Assembly (NCBI GenBank): GCA_910586625.1
Contig: CAJUIZ010000002.1
Coordinates: forward strand, 123,930 to 187,929
Origin: an uncultured Christensenellaceae bacterium
GTDB lineage: Bacteria > Bacillota > Clostridia > Christensenellales > CAG-314
Length of the DNA: 64,000 nucleotides
Direction of reading: 5' to 3'
Shown: positions 25,765-35,074 of the stretch, piece by piece
Layout: the number at the start of each line of letters is the position of its first letter
Numbering within the stretch: position 1 is the stretch's first letter
The notes under the pieces: generated by a model
Databases searched by the model: none
What the model was told of the DNA's origin: nothing
The model's input: only the letters and a program-made list of their open reading frames with translations
Position numbers and translations under genes: made by a program

Positions 25765-27645
25765 TTTGCCACCCACCTTCTTGATAGCCTTGAAACGGCA
25801 AACCGTTTCGCAAATACCGCATTTTATACATGCTTCGGGGTCGATTACGTGAGGTTTTTTAACCGTACCGCGTATTGCGTTTGCCGAACAGTTACGCGCG
25901 CATAGATTACATCCTATACACTTGTCGGGGTCTATCTCGTACCTTATCAAGGATTTGCACACGCCTGCAGGACACACCTTGTCGACGATATGCGCTTCGT
26001 ATTCTTTACGGTAATATTTCAAAGTAGACAATACCGGATTGGGCGCGGATTGTCCCAAGCCGCATAGCGAGTTGTCCTGAATGTAGTGACACAGTTCTTC
26101 CATTTTATCAAGATCTTCGAGCGTGGCTTTTCCGTCGGTTATCTTACAAAGCATTTCATACAAACGCTTTGTTCCGACGCGGCACGGGGTACACTTTCCG
26201 CACGACTCGTCCACGGTAAACTCCAAAAAGAATTTGGCTATGTCTACCATACAGTTATCTTCATCCATAACTATCAGTCCGCCGCTGCCCATCATAGAAC
26301 CGATACTTTGCAGACTTTCGTAGTCGATTTCGGTGTCGATAAGTTCCGCAGGTATGCAGCCGCCGCTCGGTCCGCCCGTTTGCGCAGCCTTAAAGGCCTT
26401 GCCTTTGGGAATACCGCCGCCTATTTCGTATACGATTTCACGCAACGACGTACCCATAGGGACTTCTACCAGACCCGTATTATGTATTTTTCCGCCCAAT
26501 GCGAAAACCTTCGTTCCCTTGCTTTTTTCCGTGCCGATTGAAGAAAACCATTTGCTGCCGTTCAAAATAATCTGAGGTATATTCGCGTATGTTTCCACGT
26601 TGTTTAGCAAAGTGGGTTTTCCGCGCAGACCTTTAACCGCCGGAAACGGAGGACGGGGACGTGGCTCGCCGCGTTTGCCTTCGATGCTCGTCATAAGAGC
26701 GGTTTCTTCTCCGCATACGAACGCGCCTGCTCCGAGACGGATTTCGATGTCAAAATCGAAATTTTTATTCAAAATATTCTTGCCGAGCAAGCCTGCATCG
26801 CGGGATTGCTTTATTGCCACCTGCAGACGGTGCACCGCTACGGGATATTCTGCGCGTACGTAAATAAAACCGTGATTTGCACCTACGGCATAGGCTGCGA
26901 TACTCATCGCTTCCAATACTACGTGCGGGTCGCCTTCCAATACCGAACGGTCCATAAACGCGCCGGGGTCTCCTTCGTCGGCGTTACACGCCACATATTT
27001 AACGTCGGACTGCGCGTCGTAAGTAAACTTCCATTTACGACCGGTCAAAAAACCGGCGCCGCCGCGGCCGCGAAGCCCCGAATCGGAAACTTCTTCTATA
27101 ATTTTATCGCGCGGCATATTTAACGCTTTTAACAGCGCGAAGTATCCGTCTCGGGCAATATATTCTTCAATGTTTTCGGGGTCTATCACGCCGCAGTTTC
27201 GCAGAGCAAGTCTGCTTTGCTTACGATAAAAATCCGTATCTGCAAGCGGCGTTATTTCTCCGTTCTCGTTGACGGTTTCTTTGTACAGCAGCTGTTTTAC
27301 GGGCTTGCCGCCTACAAGATGTCCGTCTACTATTTCTTCTACGTGTTCCGACTTAACGTTTGCGTAAAAAGATCCCTCGGGGTAAATTATTACAACCGGA
27401 CCCAACGCGCACAAGCCGAAACAACCTGTCATAACGAGATTTACTTTGCCGACTAACGATTTTTCTTTAATTTCACGCTCAAACTCGTCGTAAATCTTTT
27501 TCGAATTACCCGATGAACAGCCCGAGCCGCCGCAGACCAATACCTGACGCTCGAAACGCGCGTTTTGTTTTGCCAAGTGCGCTTGCCTTGCCGCAATATC
27601 AGCACCTAAGCGTTCCTTGATTTTTCTCAGCGTTTTTTCATCCAT
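25759..27645 (-). CDS. NuoF-like hydrogenase subunit (HydB), flavin and Fe-S
   Basis: Binds FMN and NADH and passes electrons to HydA. An N-terminal thioredoxin-like [2Fe-2S] segment (VCGGSGCSSGN; TGCFGLC) is followed by the FMN/NADH core (GLRGRGGAGFLTGRKW; GAGAFVCGEETALM), the N3 cluster (SCGKCTPCRVGTKR with a later C in SLCGLGQ), and two C-terminal [4Fe-4S] motifs (CIGCNLCARNC; CIKCGICETVC). ATG 27645 follows AAAGGAG and overlaps the nuoE stop; a longer upstream frame is unlikely. Confidence 0.95.
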   Translation of the reverse strand: MDEKTLRKIKERLGADIAARQAHLAKQNARFERQVLVCGGSGCSSGNSKKIYDEFEREIKEKSLVGKVNLVMTGCFGLCALGPVVIIYPEGSFYANVKSEHVEEIVDGHLVGGKPVKQLLYKETVNENGEITPLADTDFYRKQSRLALRNCGVIDPENIEEYIARDGYFALLKALNMPRDKIIEEVSDSGLRGRGGAGFLTGRKWKFTYDAQSDVKYVACNADEGDPGAFMDRSVLEGDPHVVLEAMSIAAYAVGANHGFIYVRAEYPVAVHRLQVAIKQSRDAGLLGKNILNKNFDFDIEIRLGAGAFVCGEETALMTSIEGKRGEPRPRPPFPAVKGLRGKPTLLNNVETYANIPQIILNGSKWFSSIGTEKSKGTKVFALGGKIHNTGLVEVPMGTSLREIVYEIGGGIPKGKAFKAAQTGGPSGGCIPAELIDTEIDYESLQSIGSMMGSGGLIVMDEDNCMVDIAKFFLEFTVDESCGKCTPCRVGTKRLYEMLCKITDGKATLEDLDKMEELCHYIQDNSLCGLGQSAPNPVLSTLKYYRKEYEAHIVDKVCPAGVCKSLIRYEIDPDKCIGCNLCARNCSANAIRGTVKKPHVIDPEACIKCGICETVCRFKAIKKVGGKV

Positions 27646-28150
27646 TATTTTTGTTCTCCTTTGCGGAGTACTTTGACAAAATCTCTTCAACGTCGTCCGC
27701 CTTAACCTTGCCGTAAACGTCGCCGTTCACGGTCATAACTGGAGCCATTCCGCAGCAGCCCACGCAACGCGTAGCGTCCAGCGAAAACATCCTGTCCAAC
27801 GTACATTCGCCGCTCTCTATGCCAAGTACATTACGCAGCTTGTCGTAGATTTCGCCCGAGCCGTTGACGTAACACGCAGTACCCAAGCAAATACCTATTT
27901 GATACTTCCCCTTGGGAAACAGCGAAAACTGCGAATAAAACGTTGCCACGCCGTAAACATCGGACAAGGTAACGTTTAATTCATCTGCGATAATTTTTTG
28001 AACTTCGTAGGGCAAATAGCCGTACAGTTCCTGCGCATACTGCAATGCGGGCATAAGCGCGCCGCCCTGCGGCTTTAATTCGGCAAGCTTATCGCGCAAT
28101 TGCCGCTCTTGCTCCACAGTGCCTTGAAAAGGTAAATTAGAGCCCTTCAT
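27638..28150 (-). CDS. NuoE-like hydrogenase subunit (HydC), [2Fe-2S]
   Basis: 170 residues. A helical N-terminal part is followed by the thioredoxin-like [2Fe-2S] domain, with cysteines in ICLGTACYVNGSG and DATRCVGCCGMAP. It is the third subunit of the NAD-linked hydrogenase and overlaps nuoF by eight bases, in the order E-F-A typical of this complex. Confidence 0.93.
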   Translation of the reverse strand: MKGSNLPFQGTVEQERQLRDKLAELKPQGGALMPALQYAQELYGYLPYEVQKIIADELNVTLSDVYGVATFYSQFSLFPKGKYQIGICLGTACYVNGSGEIYDKLRNVLGIESGECTLDRMFSLDATRCVGCCGMAPVMTVNGDVYGKVKADDVEEILSKYSAKENKNNG

Positions 28151-28202
28151 TTCGTATTCTCCTTATAGTAAAATATAAACGAACAGTTAAAATCTTACCA
28201 AA

Positions 28203-28234
28203 AAACGCCGTTTTCGACAAACGAAATACGGCGT
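28203..28234 (-). terminator. Terminator of the ABC-transporter operon
   Basis: On the minus strand ACGCCGTATTTCG and CGAAAACGGCGT pair around TTTGT, followed by a T-run. It separates the ABC importer genes from the hydrogenase operon downstream. Confidence 0.85.
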
Positions 28235-28308
28235 AATTGCAATACATAAAAACTATGGTACTATCAAAAATTTTTGTTAAAAACAGCTTATGCGACAGCG
28301 CGGCGAAG

Positions 28309-28992
28309 TTAAAATAAATTCAACACTTGTTTTCTTAAAGCTTCGTACTCCGCGCCGTAAATATCGCGTTTGCTCGGCGGCGCGGATAACGAAGCTGCTT
28401 CGGTTAGACAGCACGGTCTGCCGTCCAAAAAGTATATTCTGTCGGCAAGAGTCAACGCTTCGTCCACATCGTGCGTTACCATAACCACCGTAGCAGCCGA
28501 TGTCTGCAAATAGTCAATCAACGTATCGTGCAGCCGACGTTTAACGCCGTAGTCCAACCGCGCAAAAGGCTCGTCTAACAGCAGTACCTTGCGTTTGCTT
28601 GCAAAAGCCCGCGCAAGAGCTACGCGCTGTTTTTCCCCGTCGGAAAGCGTCAAAGCGTTTTGTTTGCGCTTATCTTCGATACGCGCCAGCTTTAACGCTT
28701 CGTCCACAGCATTGCAATCCGCTTTTTTAAGCACCATACGAACGTTATTTTCCACCGAAACGGGCGCAAGCGCAGGCTCGGAAAATACTACCGCCGCCTT
28801 GTCCGACACGCATTCGCCCGAATGAGAAATAAGCCCCGAAATGATATTGAGCAACGTGGTTTTGCCGCTGCCGGATCTGCCGAGAATTACGTTTACGCCT
28901 TGCGGAAAAACTGCGTTGAAATTTTCGTAAATTATTTCTTTGCCGTAGGAAAGACCTACGTTGCGTAAGATTATTTCACCGTTTTGCGACAT
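28309..28992 (-). CDS. ABC transporter ATP-binding protein (SsuB/TauB type)
   Basis: 227 residues. Walker A GRSGSGKTTLL, a signature LSDGEKQR in place of LSGGQ, Walker B VLLLDEP and the switch histidine in VMVTHDVDE. ATG 28992 (MSQNGEIILRNV) is chosen; the longer frame has no homologous sequence ahead of it. It overlaps the permease gene and powers import of the substrate bound by the 29692-30660 lipoprotein. Confidence 0.88.
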   Translation of the reverse strand: MSQNGEIILRNVGLSYGKEIIYENFNAVFPQGVNVILGRSGSGKTTLLNIISGLISHSGECVSDKAAVVFSEPALAPVSVENNVRMVLKKADCNAVDEALKLARIEDKRKQNALTLSDGEKQRVALARAFASKRKVLLLDEPFARLDYGVKRRLHDTLIDYLQTSAATVVMVTHDVDEALTLADRIYFLDGRPCCLTEAASLSAPPSKRDIYGAEYEALRKQVLNLF

Positions 28993-29720
28993 AACGCCAC
29001 TACTCCTTGTATTATAAAGCATACTGCAAGCGCAAGCAGCGTTACAGCCAACACCTTGGCAGTATCCAAATTGACCTTGGCTACGTACATTTGCTTGCCC
29101 AATCCGTACGCAGGCAGAGCCAAGGCTTCGCCCGCTATAACCACCTTGATACACAGCGGCAGAGTATCCGACACCTGCGTAACAACCGCGCGCCTAACGC
29201 AGGGCAACAAAACGTACCGCGTTTTGTTGGTCGCGGTCACTCCGTACGAAACGCATACGTCAAAAAGCCGCGCTTCCGCATATATCTCGCGCGAAAACGC
29301 GCTGTAAATAATGGGGAACGCTACCAAAAACGCCACGATTACGGGGACGAATGATGACGGAAACATAATAAGCGTAATCAGTATTATTGACATCGTGGGC
29401 AGAGCGCGCAGAAGCATTACGCACTTATCCGCGGTTTTCTTTGCCGACGGCAATACACCTGTAAGCAAGCTTGTCCCCAGCGCCGCCGCCATAGAAACGG
29501 CGAAGGCGATTGCCGCGCGCAGCAATGTAGACAGCAACGCCAAATACGTTTCGCCGTTACCTAAAAGTGAAAATGTCAGCGCAATAACCCGCCAAGGAGA
29601 CGGGGACAGCATATCGTTATTAACCGATAAAAACACAATAAGCCATATTACGAATATCGCGACGATAAACGCTACCGCAAATAAAAATTCTTTAAGAAGC
29701 TTTTTCGCCGTCGAAGTCAT
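28971..29720 (-). CDS. ABC transporter permease (SsuC/TauC type)
   Basis: 249 residues with about six transmembrane helices. The coupling helix region (EIYAEARLFDVCVSYGVTATNKTRYVLLPCVRRAV) is a clear form of the EAA motif. It overlaps both neighbours, consistent with tight co-translation of a nitrate/sulfonate/taurine-family importer. Confidence 0.88.
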   Translation of the reverse strand: MTSTAKKLLKEFLFAVAFIVAIFVIWLIVFLSVNNDMLSPSPWRVIALTFSLLGNGETYLALLSTLLRAAIAFAVSMAAALGTSLLTGVLPSAKKTADKCVMLLRALPTMSIILITLIMFPSSFVPVIVAFLVAFPIIYSAFSREIYAEARLFDVCVSYGVTATNKTRYVLLPCVRRAVVTQVSDTLPLCIKVVIAGEALALPAYGLGKQMYVAKVNLDTAKVLAVTLLALAVCFIIQGVVALCRKTVK

Positions 29721-30660
29721 AGTAAATAACGTCCTTTAACAGATTGGTAAATTGCTCGCCGAACTCGGAAAGATAATCGAAAATTTCCTGCTTTATGCCG
29801 TTTGCCTTTACCGCCCTTATATTGCAGCGGCTTATTATATCTGCGGTATAGTTTACGTCAAGCAGACTGCCCGCAGATTGGAGCAGATCGTTAAGACTGT
29901 CGGCATTTGCAGACAAAAATGCGGCGTTGTCGGTCAAAGTCTTATACAGCGCGTCGGCAAAACCGCGTTGCTTCAAAAGAGATTTTTTTACTATCACGCT
30001 CGCCTGCGGATAGCCCGTTTCGCCGCTATCCGTTACGTCGCGCCACAACGCTTGCAGGTCGAACACGCGATACAGGGTTTTTCCGCTTGCCGCAGCCTTA
30101 TTTATTGCGTTGGTTGCCGCAGGCTCTCCTAAAAGCGCGAAGTCGCACTTGTTTTGCATTAGCATACCGATAGCCGTTGTTCCGTCGTCCACGTACTTGA
30201 TATTTACGTCGTTTAGGCTCGTTCCGCTGCTTGCCAGTATGCGCTTGAACAGATATTCGCCCGTATTGCCGAGACCTATGCTTGCTACGTTTGCGCCTGC
30301 AAGCTCTGCAAGCGATTGAACGTTTCGATATCCTATAACATACAACAGCCCCCATACGTTAACCGTAAATAAAGAATAGGACGGATTGACCGAACACAGT
30401 CTTACCGCGGCGTTTGTAGGAACAAGAGCAATATCCGCCTGACCGCTTGCGCATTTGCTTACTACGTCGTCGCCCGTAGAAACCGTTACTTCCGCCTTTA
30501 CGCCGCCCGCTTTGCCTTCGCTTATTATATTAGCAACGGCAAGCGCAGGCGCGCCGTCGGGGACGTATACCTGCAAGGAAGTATCCGTGTCGCAGCCGGC
30601 AAACGCCCAAACGAAAGAAGCGGTTATAACCGTCAAAATAATAATGACAATTTTTTTCAT
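29692..30660 (-). CDS. ABC transporter substrate-binding lipoprotein (NMT1/SsuA-like)
   Basis: 322 residues. Signal peptide with lipobox AFAGC (Cys23) is followed by a periplasmic-binding fold that starts LQVYVPDGAPALAVANII and contains GQADIALVPTNAA, typical of the NMT1/THI5-like class. Substrate unknown: its position behind a hydrogenase regulator makes a metal, sulfur or cofactor precursor possible, but that is inference. Confidence 0.82.
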   Translation of the reverse strand: MKKIVIIILTVITASFVWAFAGCDTDTSLQVYVPDGAPALAVANIISEGKAGGVKAEVTVSTGDDVVSKCASGQADIALVPTNAAVRLCSVNPSYSLFTVNVWGLLYVIGYRNVQSLAELAGANVASIGLGNTGEYLFKRILASSGTSLNDVNIKYVDDGTTAIGMLMQNKCDFALLGEPAATNAINKAAASGKTLYRVFDLQALWRDVTDSGETGYPQASVIVKKSLLKQRGFADALYKTLTDNAAFLSANADSLNDLLQSAGSLLDVNYTADIISRCNIRAVKANGIKQEIFDYLSEFGEQFTNLLKDVIYYDFDGEKAS

Positions 30661-30680
30661 TTTATTGCTCCCTATTTACG

Positions 30681-30929
30681 TTATTGAACGGGCGTCAAGA
30701 CGCTTTTCGCAGTAACGCCAACTATGCGGCCCAAATTCCCCACAAGCGCGGAAATGCGTTCCACCGTACCTTCGACTATTAATGCAATTACGTTACGTCC
30801 CGTAGTATGATTAGGCACGCCCATACGTCCGACAATTATCTCGCCGAAATCACTTAACACCGTCTGAACCTTCGCCACAGCGTCCTTGCTTGTTACAACT
30901 ATGGCCACCACTCCCGTCCTGTTATCCAT
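30681..30929 (-). CDS. TM1266-type iron-only hydrogenase system regulator (ACT-like)
   Basis: 82 residues. The GVVAIVVTSKDAVAKVQTVLSDFGEIIVGRMGVPNH start and the VIALIVEGTVERISALVGNLGRI end match the short ACT/NikR-like family found with [FeFe]-hydrogenase maturation genes. It lacks a separate DNA-binding domain. AAGGAG lies before the ATG. It leads the ABC operon and lies upstream of the hydrogenase genes; no hydE, hydF or hydG is in the window. Confidence 0.75.
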   Translation of the reverse strand: MDNRTGVVAIVVTSKDAVAKVQTVLSDFGEIIVGRMGVPNHTTGRNVIALIVEGTVERISALVGNLGRIVGVTAKSVLTPVQ

Positions 30930-31083
30930 AAATATTCTCCTTGTTTTTATTGCAATATTTTTTCGCTTTGCGTCGCTTGACCGATATGGCGTAAAACGGT
31001 TTGCTTTTCCTACTCGGTCGCTAATAAAATTTTGTTGTTTCTCAATCTCTCAACAATTTCAGTTGTAAAAACGGACAACGAAA

Positions 31084-31112
31084 AAGCGTTTCATTATTTC
31101 AATGAAACGCTT
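31084..31112 (-). terminator. Terminator downstream of prfA
   Basis: Minus strand AAGCGTTTCATT pairs with AATGAAACGCTT (12 bases) and runs into TTTCGTTG. It lies about 150 bases after the prfA stop. The rest of 30930-31262 holds only a weak 56-codon frame on the minus strand that runs through this hairpin; I see no gene there. Confidence 0.8.
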
Positions 31113-31262
31113 GTTTGCAATATATTGCGACGGGCAAAAGCCCGCCACACGCCTTTTAACCGAAGCAAGCCGCAGCTCGACTTCGGGAACAAGACCGTAC
31201 GTAATGCAATCCGTTTCGCCGACGTTCATTGAAAAAGATCGAATATTAAGTTTTATCCGACG

Positions 31263-32336
31263 TTATTCGCCTGCGTCTTGAAGCTTAGCCGTTTGGTCGG
31301 CTATGCGCAAGGCTTCCACCATTTCGCCTATGTCGCCGTTCATAAAGCTTTCGATAGAATACAGCGTAAGCCCTATGCGATGGTCGGTAACGCGCCCTTG
31401 CGGAAAGTTGTAGGTACGTATACGTTCGCTTCTGTCGCCCGTGCCAACTTGGCTTTTACGCGCGGCGGCGTATTCCGCGTCCGCCTGAGTTTGAAAATGG
31501 TCGTACAGCTTGCTTTTGAGTATATTCATCGCCTTTTCGCGGTTTTTTATCTGACTGCGTTCGTCTTGGCAGTTAACAACAATCCCCGTTGGCAAATGGG
31601 TAATACGAATGGCACTCTCCGTCTTGTTTACGTGCTGTCCGCCCGCGCCGCTGCTGCGGTAGGTGTCTATCTTCAAGTCCTTGTCCAGTATTTCGATATC
31701 CACGTCCGGCGCTTCGGGAAGAACAGCAACCGTAATGGTACTTGTGTGGATACGCCCCTGACTTTCGGTGTCGGGAACGCGCTGAACGCGGTGAACGCCG
31801 CTTTCGAACTTGAACTTGCTGTACGCGCCGTCGCCTACAACCATAAAGGAGCCTTCTTTTAGTCCGCCCAATTCGTTTTCTTCAACGTCGATTTCTTCTA
31901 TTTTCCAACGGTTCTTTTCCGCAAACATATAGTACATACGGCGTATTTCGTTGGCAAACAAAGCAGCTTCTTCACCGCCCGCGCCCGCGCGGATTTCCAC
32001 TATAACGTTCTTGTCGTCGTTGGGGTCCTTGGGCAGCAGCAGCACCTTTAACTGCTCGTTAAGCTCTTCCAAACGGGTTTTGCTTGCCGCAATGTCTTCG
32101 TGCAGCAACGCAAGCATTTCTCTGTCCGTTTCGCCAGATAATGCGCTGAGATTGGCTTGCAGCTCGCCGTCGGTTTTTTTGTACTCCTTATAACACTCGA
32201 CAATAGGAGTAAGCGAGCTGTGTTCCTTAACCAGCTTCTTCCACGAATTGTTATCCGCTATAACTTCCGGCTTGGATATTTCGTCCGTAAGAAAATCGTA
32301 TCTGGCGATAATTTTGTCCAGTTTGTCTGTCATCAT
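31263..32336 (-). CDS. prfA: Peptide chain release factor 1
   Basis: Decodes UAA/UAG and hydrolyses peptidyl-tRNA. The GGQ motif is in SSGAGGQHVNKTES. The codon-reading tripeptide region reads RVPDTESQGRIHTST, PDT where E. coli has PAT, which is still the RF1 type and not the SPF of RF2. Length 357 is typical. It follows the prmC fusion gene 18 bases downstream; PrmC methylates the Gln of GGQ. Confidence 0.96.
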   Translation of the reverse strand: MMTDKLDKIIARYDFLTDEISKPEVIADNNSWKKLVKEHSSLTPIVECYKEYKKTDGELQANLSALSGETDREMLALLHEDIAASKTRLEELNEQLKVLLLPKDPNDDKNVIVEIRAGAGGEEAALFANEIRRMYYMFAEKNRWKIEEIDVEENELGGLKEGSFMVVGDGAYSKFKFESGVHRVQRVPDTESQGRIHTSTITVAVLPEAPDVDIEILDKDLKIDTYRSSGAGGQHVNKTESAIRITHLPTGIVVNCQDERSQIKNREKAMNILKSKLYDHFQTQADAEYAAARKSQVGTGDRSERIRTYNFPQGRVTDHRIGLTLYSIESFMNGDIGEMVEALRIADQTAKLQDAGE

Positions 32337-32354
32337 ATATACTGTAAATTCCTT

Positions 32355-34133
32355 TTATTTTTTTGCGGGCTTTTTCAACGCGGCGATAACTATGCGATCG
32401 TTTCCGCCGTAGTCTTTCATAACTTCCACGTCGAATTTTTCTTCCAACAAGCCCTTGACGGCTTCGCCCTGATTGTAGCCTATTTCCAAAACAAGCAAAC
32501 CGCCCTTTGTCAAATGCTTAGGCGCTTGTTCGGCAAGTATCCGATAAAAATTCAATCCGTCCTTACCGCCGTCGAGAGCTAAATGCGGTTCGTAATTTTT
32601 AACGCTGTCGTCAAGCGTCGGAATAACGTCCGATTCCACATATGGCGGATTACAAATTATGGCGTTACACTTGCCGCAAAGATTTGCGAACATATCGCTC
32701 TTGATAAAGTCCACCTTGGCTTTGTTGCGCTTGGCGTTGGCCTTGGCAACCTTTAACGCTTCGTCGGATACGTCCGCAAGCGTTACCGTAGCATTCGTTT
32801 CGAGAGCCGCAGTAATACCTATTACTCCGCTGCCGCAACATAAATCCAGAACGGTGCTTTTCTTATTCAGACGCTTTACAAGCTGTTCGGTAACCAACTC
32901 CGTTTCCTGCCGCGGAATTAACACCGATTTGTTAACTTCGAAGGTCCTTCCGTAAAACTCTACGCTGCCCACAACATATTGCCAAGGCTCGCCCGCCGCC
33001 AAACGTTCCTTCATTTTGTTAAGTCTAATCGACCATCCGAAGGGAACGGCAATTTCCTTAGACAAATCTTCTCGCTTTATCTTTAGTATAGCGCACAGCA
33101 ACCAATCGAAATCCTGCTTACCCGCATATTCCGTTATACCGCTTTCCTTTACTTGACGAGTAAATTCCGCAAGCGTAATAGGCGCTGGAAACTTGACTTC
33201 GGGGGTGTTCTCGTCGGCGTCCATTTCCAACACGGCGTTAAAGGAAGTTATCGCCACTTCCACCATACCGTCGTCAGGCTCCTTTGTAGTCAAACGCTGA
33301 AACTGTTTGCCCAGCCACTTAAACGGTCGGAACAAAACGAAATTGGAACGCGCCATAAGCATAAGCGCTTCGTAGCTTATGCCGGCGGTTAGGGGCAACA
33401 AAGCCAACTTGAGCAATGCTCTCAGCCACCACTTTTCGATAAACAGAGTAAACTTACAGGCGGCGCAGATAATATCCAATATCATCATTAAAACAATGGA
33501 CAGCACCACGACGAACACGATGAAGCTCGTCCCGCAGCGATCGTGATAGCGACTGCACTTTTGAACGTTTTCGACGGTTAACGGCATTTCGCTTTCGTAG
33601 CAGGCAATTGTCTTGTGCTCCGCCCCGTGGTACATAAACAGCCGCTTGATTTCCTTCATACGGGATATGCACCACATATAAAGTATCAATATAACCATCT
33701 TCATTACGCCTTCCAACAACGACTTCAACCAAACCCAATCGAGACTGTTTACGTCAAGACTTGCAAGCTTGAAAATACCCGCAGTTATACCGGTAGGCAG
33801 CAAAATAAACAGACAAACCGCAAGCGCAACGCCTATAACGGTTGAAAACCCCATAAGCACGCCCATACCCTTGCCGTTAGAAGCGTCTATTTCTTCTCCC
33901 GCCATTATCTCGGCGGATTTGCCGATTATCTTGGTACCATCTATCATCGAGAGCACCATATTTACTATTCCGCGCAAAAACGGAACCTTTTTATACCAAG
34001 GCTTCTTGGAAGGCAATCGCTTTGTTTCCAAACGGATATCGCCCATTTCGTCGCGAACAGCCAACGCTTGGGAAGAATTACCGCGCATCATAACGCCTTC
34101 GATTACGGCTTGTCCGCCGATTTTTGTTTTCAT
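32355..34133 (-). CDS. prmC: Fusion of a DUF1385 membrane protein with PrmC release-factor methyltransferase
   Basis: 592 residues. Residues 1 to about 300 are DUF1385: MKTKIGGQAVIEGVMMRG, three or four transmembrane helices and the YHGAEHKTIACYES motif. From about residue 320 it is PrmC: N-terminal helical domain, SVLIPRQETELV, SAM motif VLDLCCGSGVIGI and catalytic NPPYVESDVIP. The frame is open across the junction with no internal stop. PrmC methylates the GGQ glutamine of RF1/RF2, and prfA is the next gene. The fusion would tether it to the membrane. Confidence 0.9.
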   Translation of the reverse strand: MKTKIGGQAVIEGVMMRGNSSQALAVRDEMGDIRLETKRLPSKKPWYKKVPFLRGIVNMVLSMIDGTKIIGKSAEIMAGEEIDASNGKGMGVLMGFSTVIGVALAVCLFILLPTGITAGIFKLASLDVNSLDWVWLKSLLEGVMKMVILILYMWCISRMKEIKRLFMYHGAEHKTIACYESEMPLTVENVQKCSRYHDRCGTSFIVFVVVLSIVLMMILDIICAACKFTLFIEKWWLRALLKLALLPLTAGISYEALMLMARSNFVLFRPFKWLGKQFQRLTTKEPDDGMVEVAITSFNAVLEMDADENTPEVKFPAPITLAEFTRQVKESGITEYAGKQDFDWLLCAILKIKREDLSKEIAVPFGWSIRLNKMKERLAAGEPWQYVVGSVEFYGRTFEVNKSVLIPRQETELVTEQLVKRLNKKSTVLDLCCGSGVIGITAALETNATVTLADVSDEALKVAKANAKRNKAKVDFIKSDMFANLCGKCNAIICNPPYVESDVIPTLDDSVKNYEPHLALDGGKDGLNFYRILAEQAPKHLTKGGLLVLEIGYNQGEAVKGLLEEKFDVEVMKDYGGNDRIVIAALKKPAKK

Positions 34134-34163
34134 AAATTCTCCTATCCCTTACGGGTTTATTAC

Positions 34164-34192
34164 ATTGTACCAAAAATAACGGGTTTGTACAA
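34164..34192 (-). promoter_or_regulatory. Promoter of the DUF1385-prmC/prfA operon
   Basis: Minus strand TTGTAC (34192-34187), 17 bases, TACAAT (34169-34164), about 30 bases before the ATG. Confidence 0.6.
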
Positions 34193-34220
34193 GTATTTAA
34201 TGGTTTTTGCGGCAATACTT

Positions 34221-34249
34221 TTGACTTTGACGGCAATTTCCTGTATAAT
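34221..34249 (+). promoter_or_regulatory. Promoter of the VUT transporter and SDR genes
   Basis: TTGACT (34221-34226), 17 bases, TATAAT (34244-34249). No queuosine-type riboswitch fold was evident in the 60-base leader. Confidence 0.7.
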
Positions 34250-34312
34250 CGTGTACGAAAAAGATGTTCCTTGTAAAACCAACTTTCAAATAAAAAACAA
34301 GGAGAGTCGGTT

Positions 34313-35074
34313 GTGAAACACAAAATCCAAAGAGAATTTCAAGAATTTGTTATCTTACTCAAATCCGTACCGTCCGTTTTGCTTTCGTTATTTATCCTGT
34401 CAATAGTTTTAATGAACTTGCTGGCGAATAAAAGTATAGATATTCCGCTCGATTGGCTTGCCTTGGACTGCGGAATTATAGTATCGTGGCTGACGTTTAT
34501 GACAATGGACATATTGACAAAACACTTCGGTCCCAAAGCCGCCACGGAAATCAGTATTCTTGCCCTGCTTATCAATTTGTTCGTATGTCTGCTATTGTTC
34601 GCAGCAAGCGTTTTTCCCGGAAATTGGAGTCAATCGTTTACGTACGCGGGCAGCGAAAACGCCGTAAACGGCGCGCTGAACAGTACGTTCGGCGGAGCTT
34701 GGTACGTGGTATTGGGCAGCTCGGCGGCGTTTGCCGTTTCGACTGTTATCAATAATTTTCTGAACTTTGCAATAGGCAGATTATTCAAGCACAAACCCGA
34801 CGGCTTTATCGCATATGTTTGCCGAGCCTACGTTTCCACAGCAATAGCGCAATTTGCGGACAATCTTATATTTGCGCTTACAGTCGGACACTTCTTCTTC
34901 GGCTGGACGTTGATACAATGCGTCACCTGCGCAGCCGCGGGAATGGTTGCGGAATTACTGTGCGAACTGATATTCGCGCGATTAGGCTATAACATTTGCA
35001 AAAAATGGAAAAGAACCGACGTCGGCGCGGAATACTTCCGATTCAAAGAAAACAAGACGGGAGAAAACGTATGA
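34313..35074 (+). CDS. VUT-family (YhhQ-like) membrane transporter
   Basis: 253 residues, about six transmembrane helices. The LLANKSIDI and LTFMTMDILTKHFGPKAATEISILALLIN segments match the VUT/DUF165 family, whose characterised members import queuosine precursors. It starts with GTG at 34313 after AAGGAG. The unusual part is its coupling to an SDR gene by a four-base ATGA overlap, not to que genes. Confidence 0.8.
   Translation: MKHKIQREFQEFVILLKSVPSVLLSLFILSIVLMNLLANKSIDIPLDWLALDCGIIVSWLTFMTMDILTKHFGPKAATEISILALLINLFVCLLLFAASVFPGNWSQSFTYAGSENAVNGALNSTFGGAWYVVLGSSAAFAVSTVINNFLNFAIGRLFKHKPDGFIAYVCRAYVSTAIAQFADNLIFALTVGHFFFGWTLIQCVTCAAAGMVAELLCELIFARLGYNICKKWKRTDVGAEYFRFKENKTGENV

Noticed and set aside
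25625..25831. ORF reading through repeat copy B
   Set aside because: It is the translation of the structured repeat and of the antisense end of nuoF; codon pattern is not gene-like.
31075..31243. 56-codon minus-strand ORF downstream of prfA
   Set aside because: It runs through the terminator hairpin, has no ribosome-binding site and no hydrophobic or domain pattern.
34249..34312. PreQ1-type riboswitch before the VUT transporter
   Set aside because: The leader is too short and lacks a plausible aptamer fold or the conserved A-rich tail pairing.
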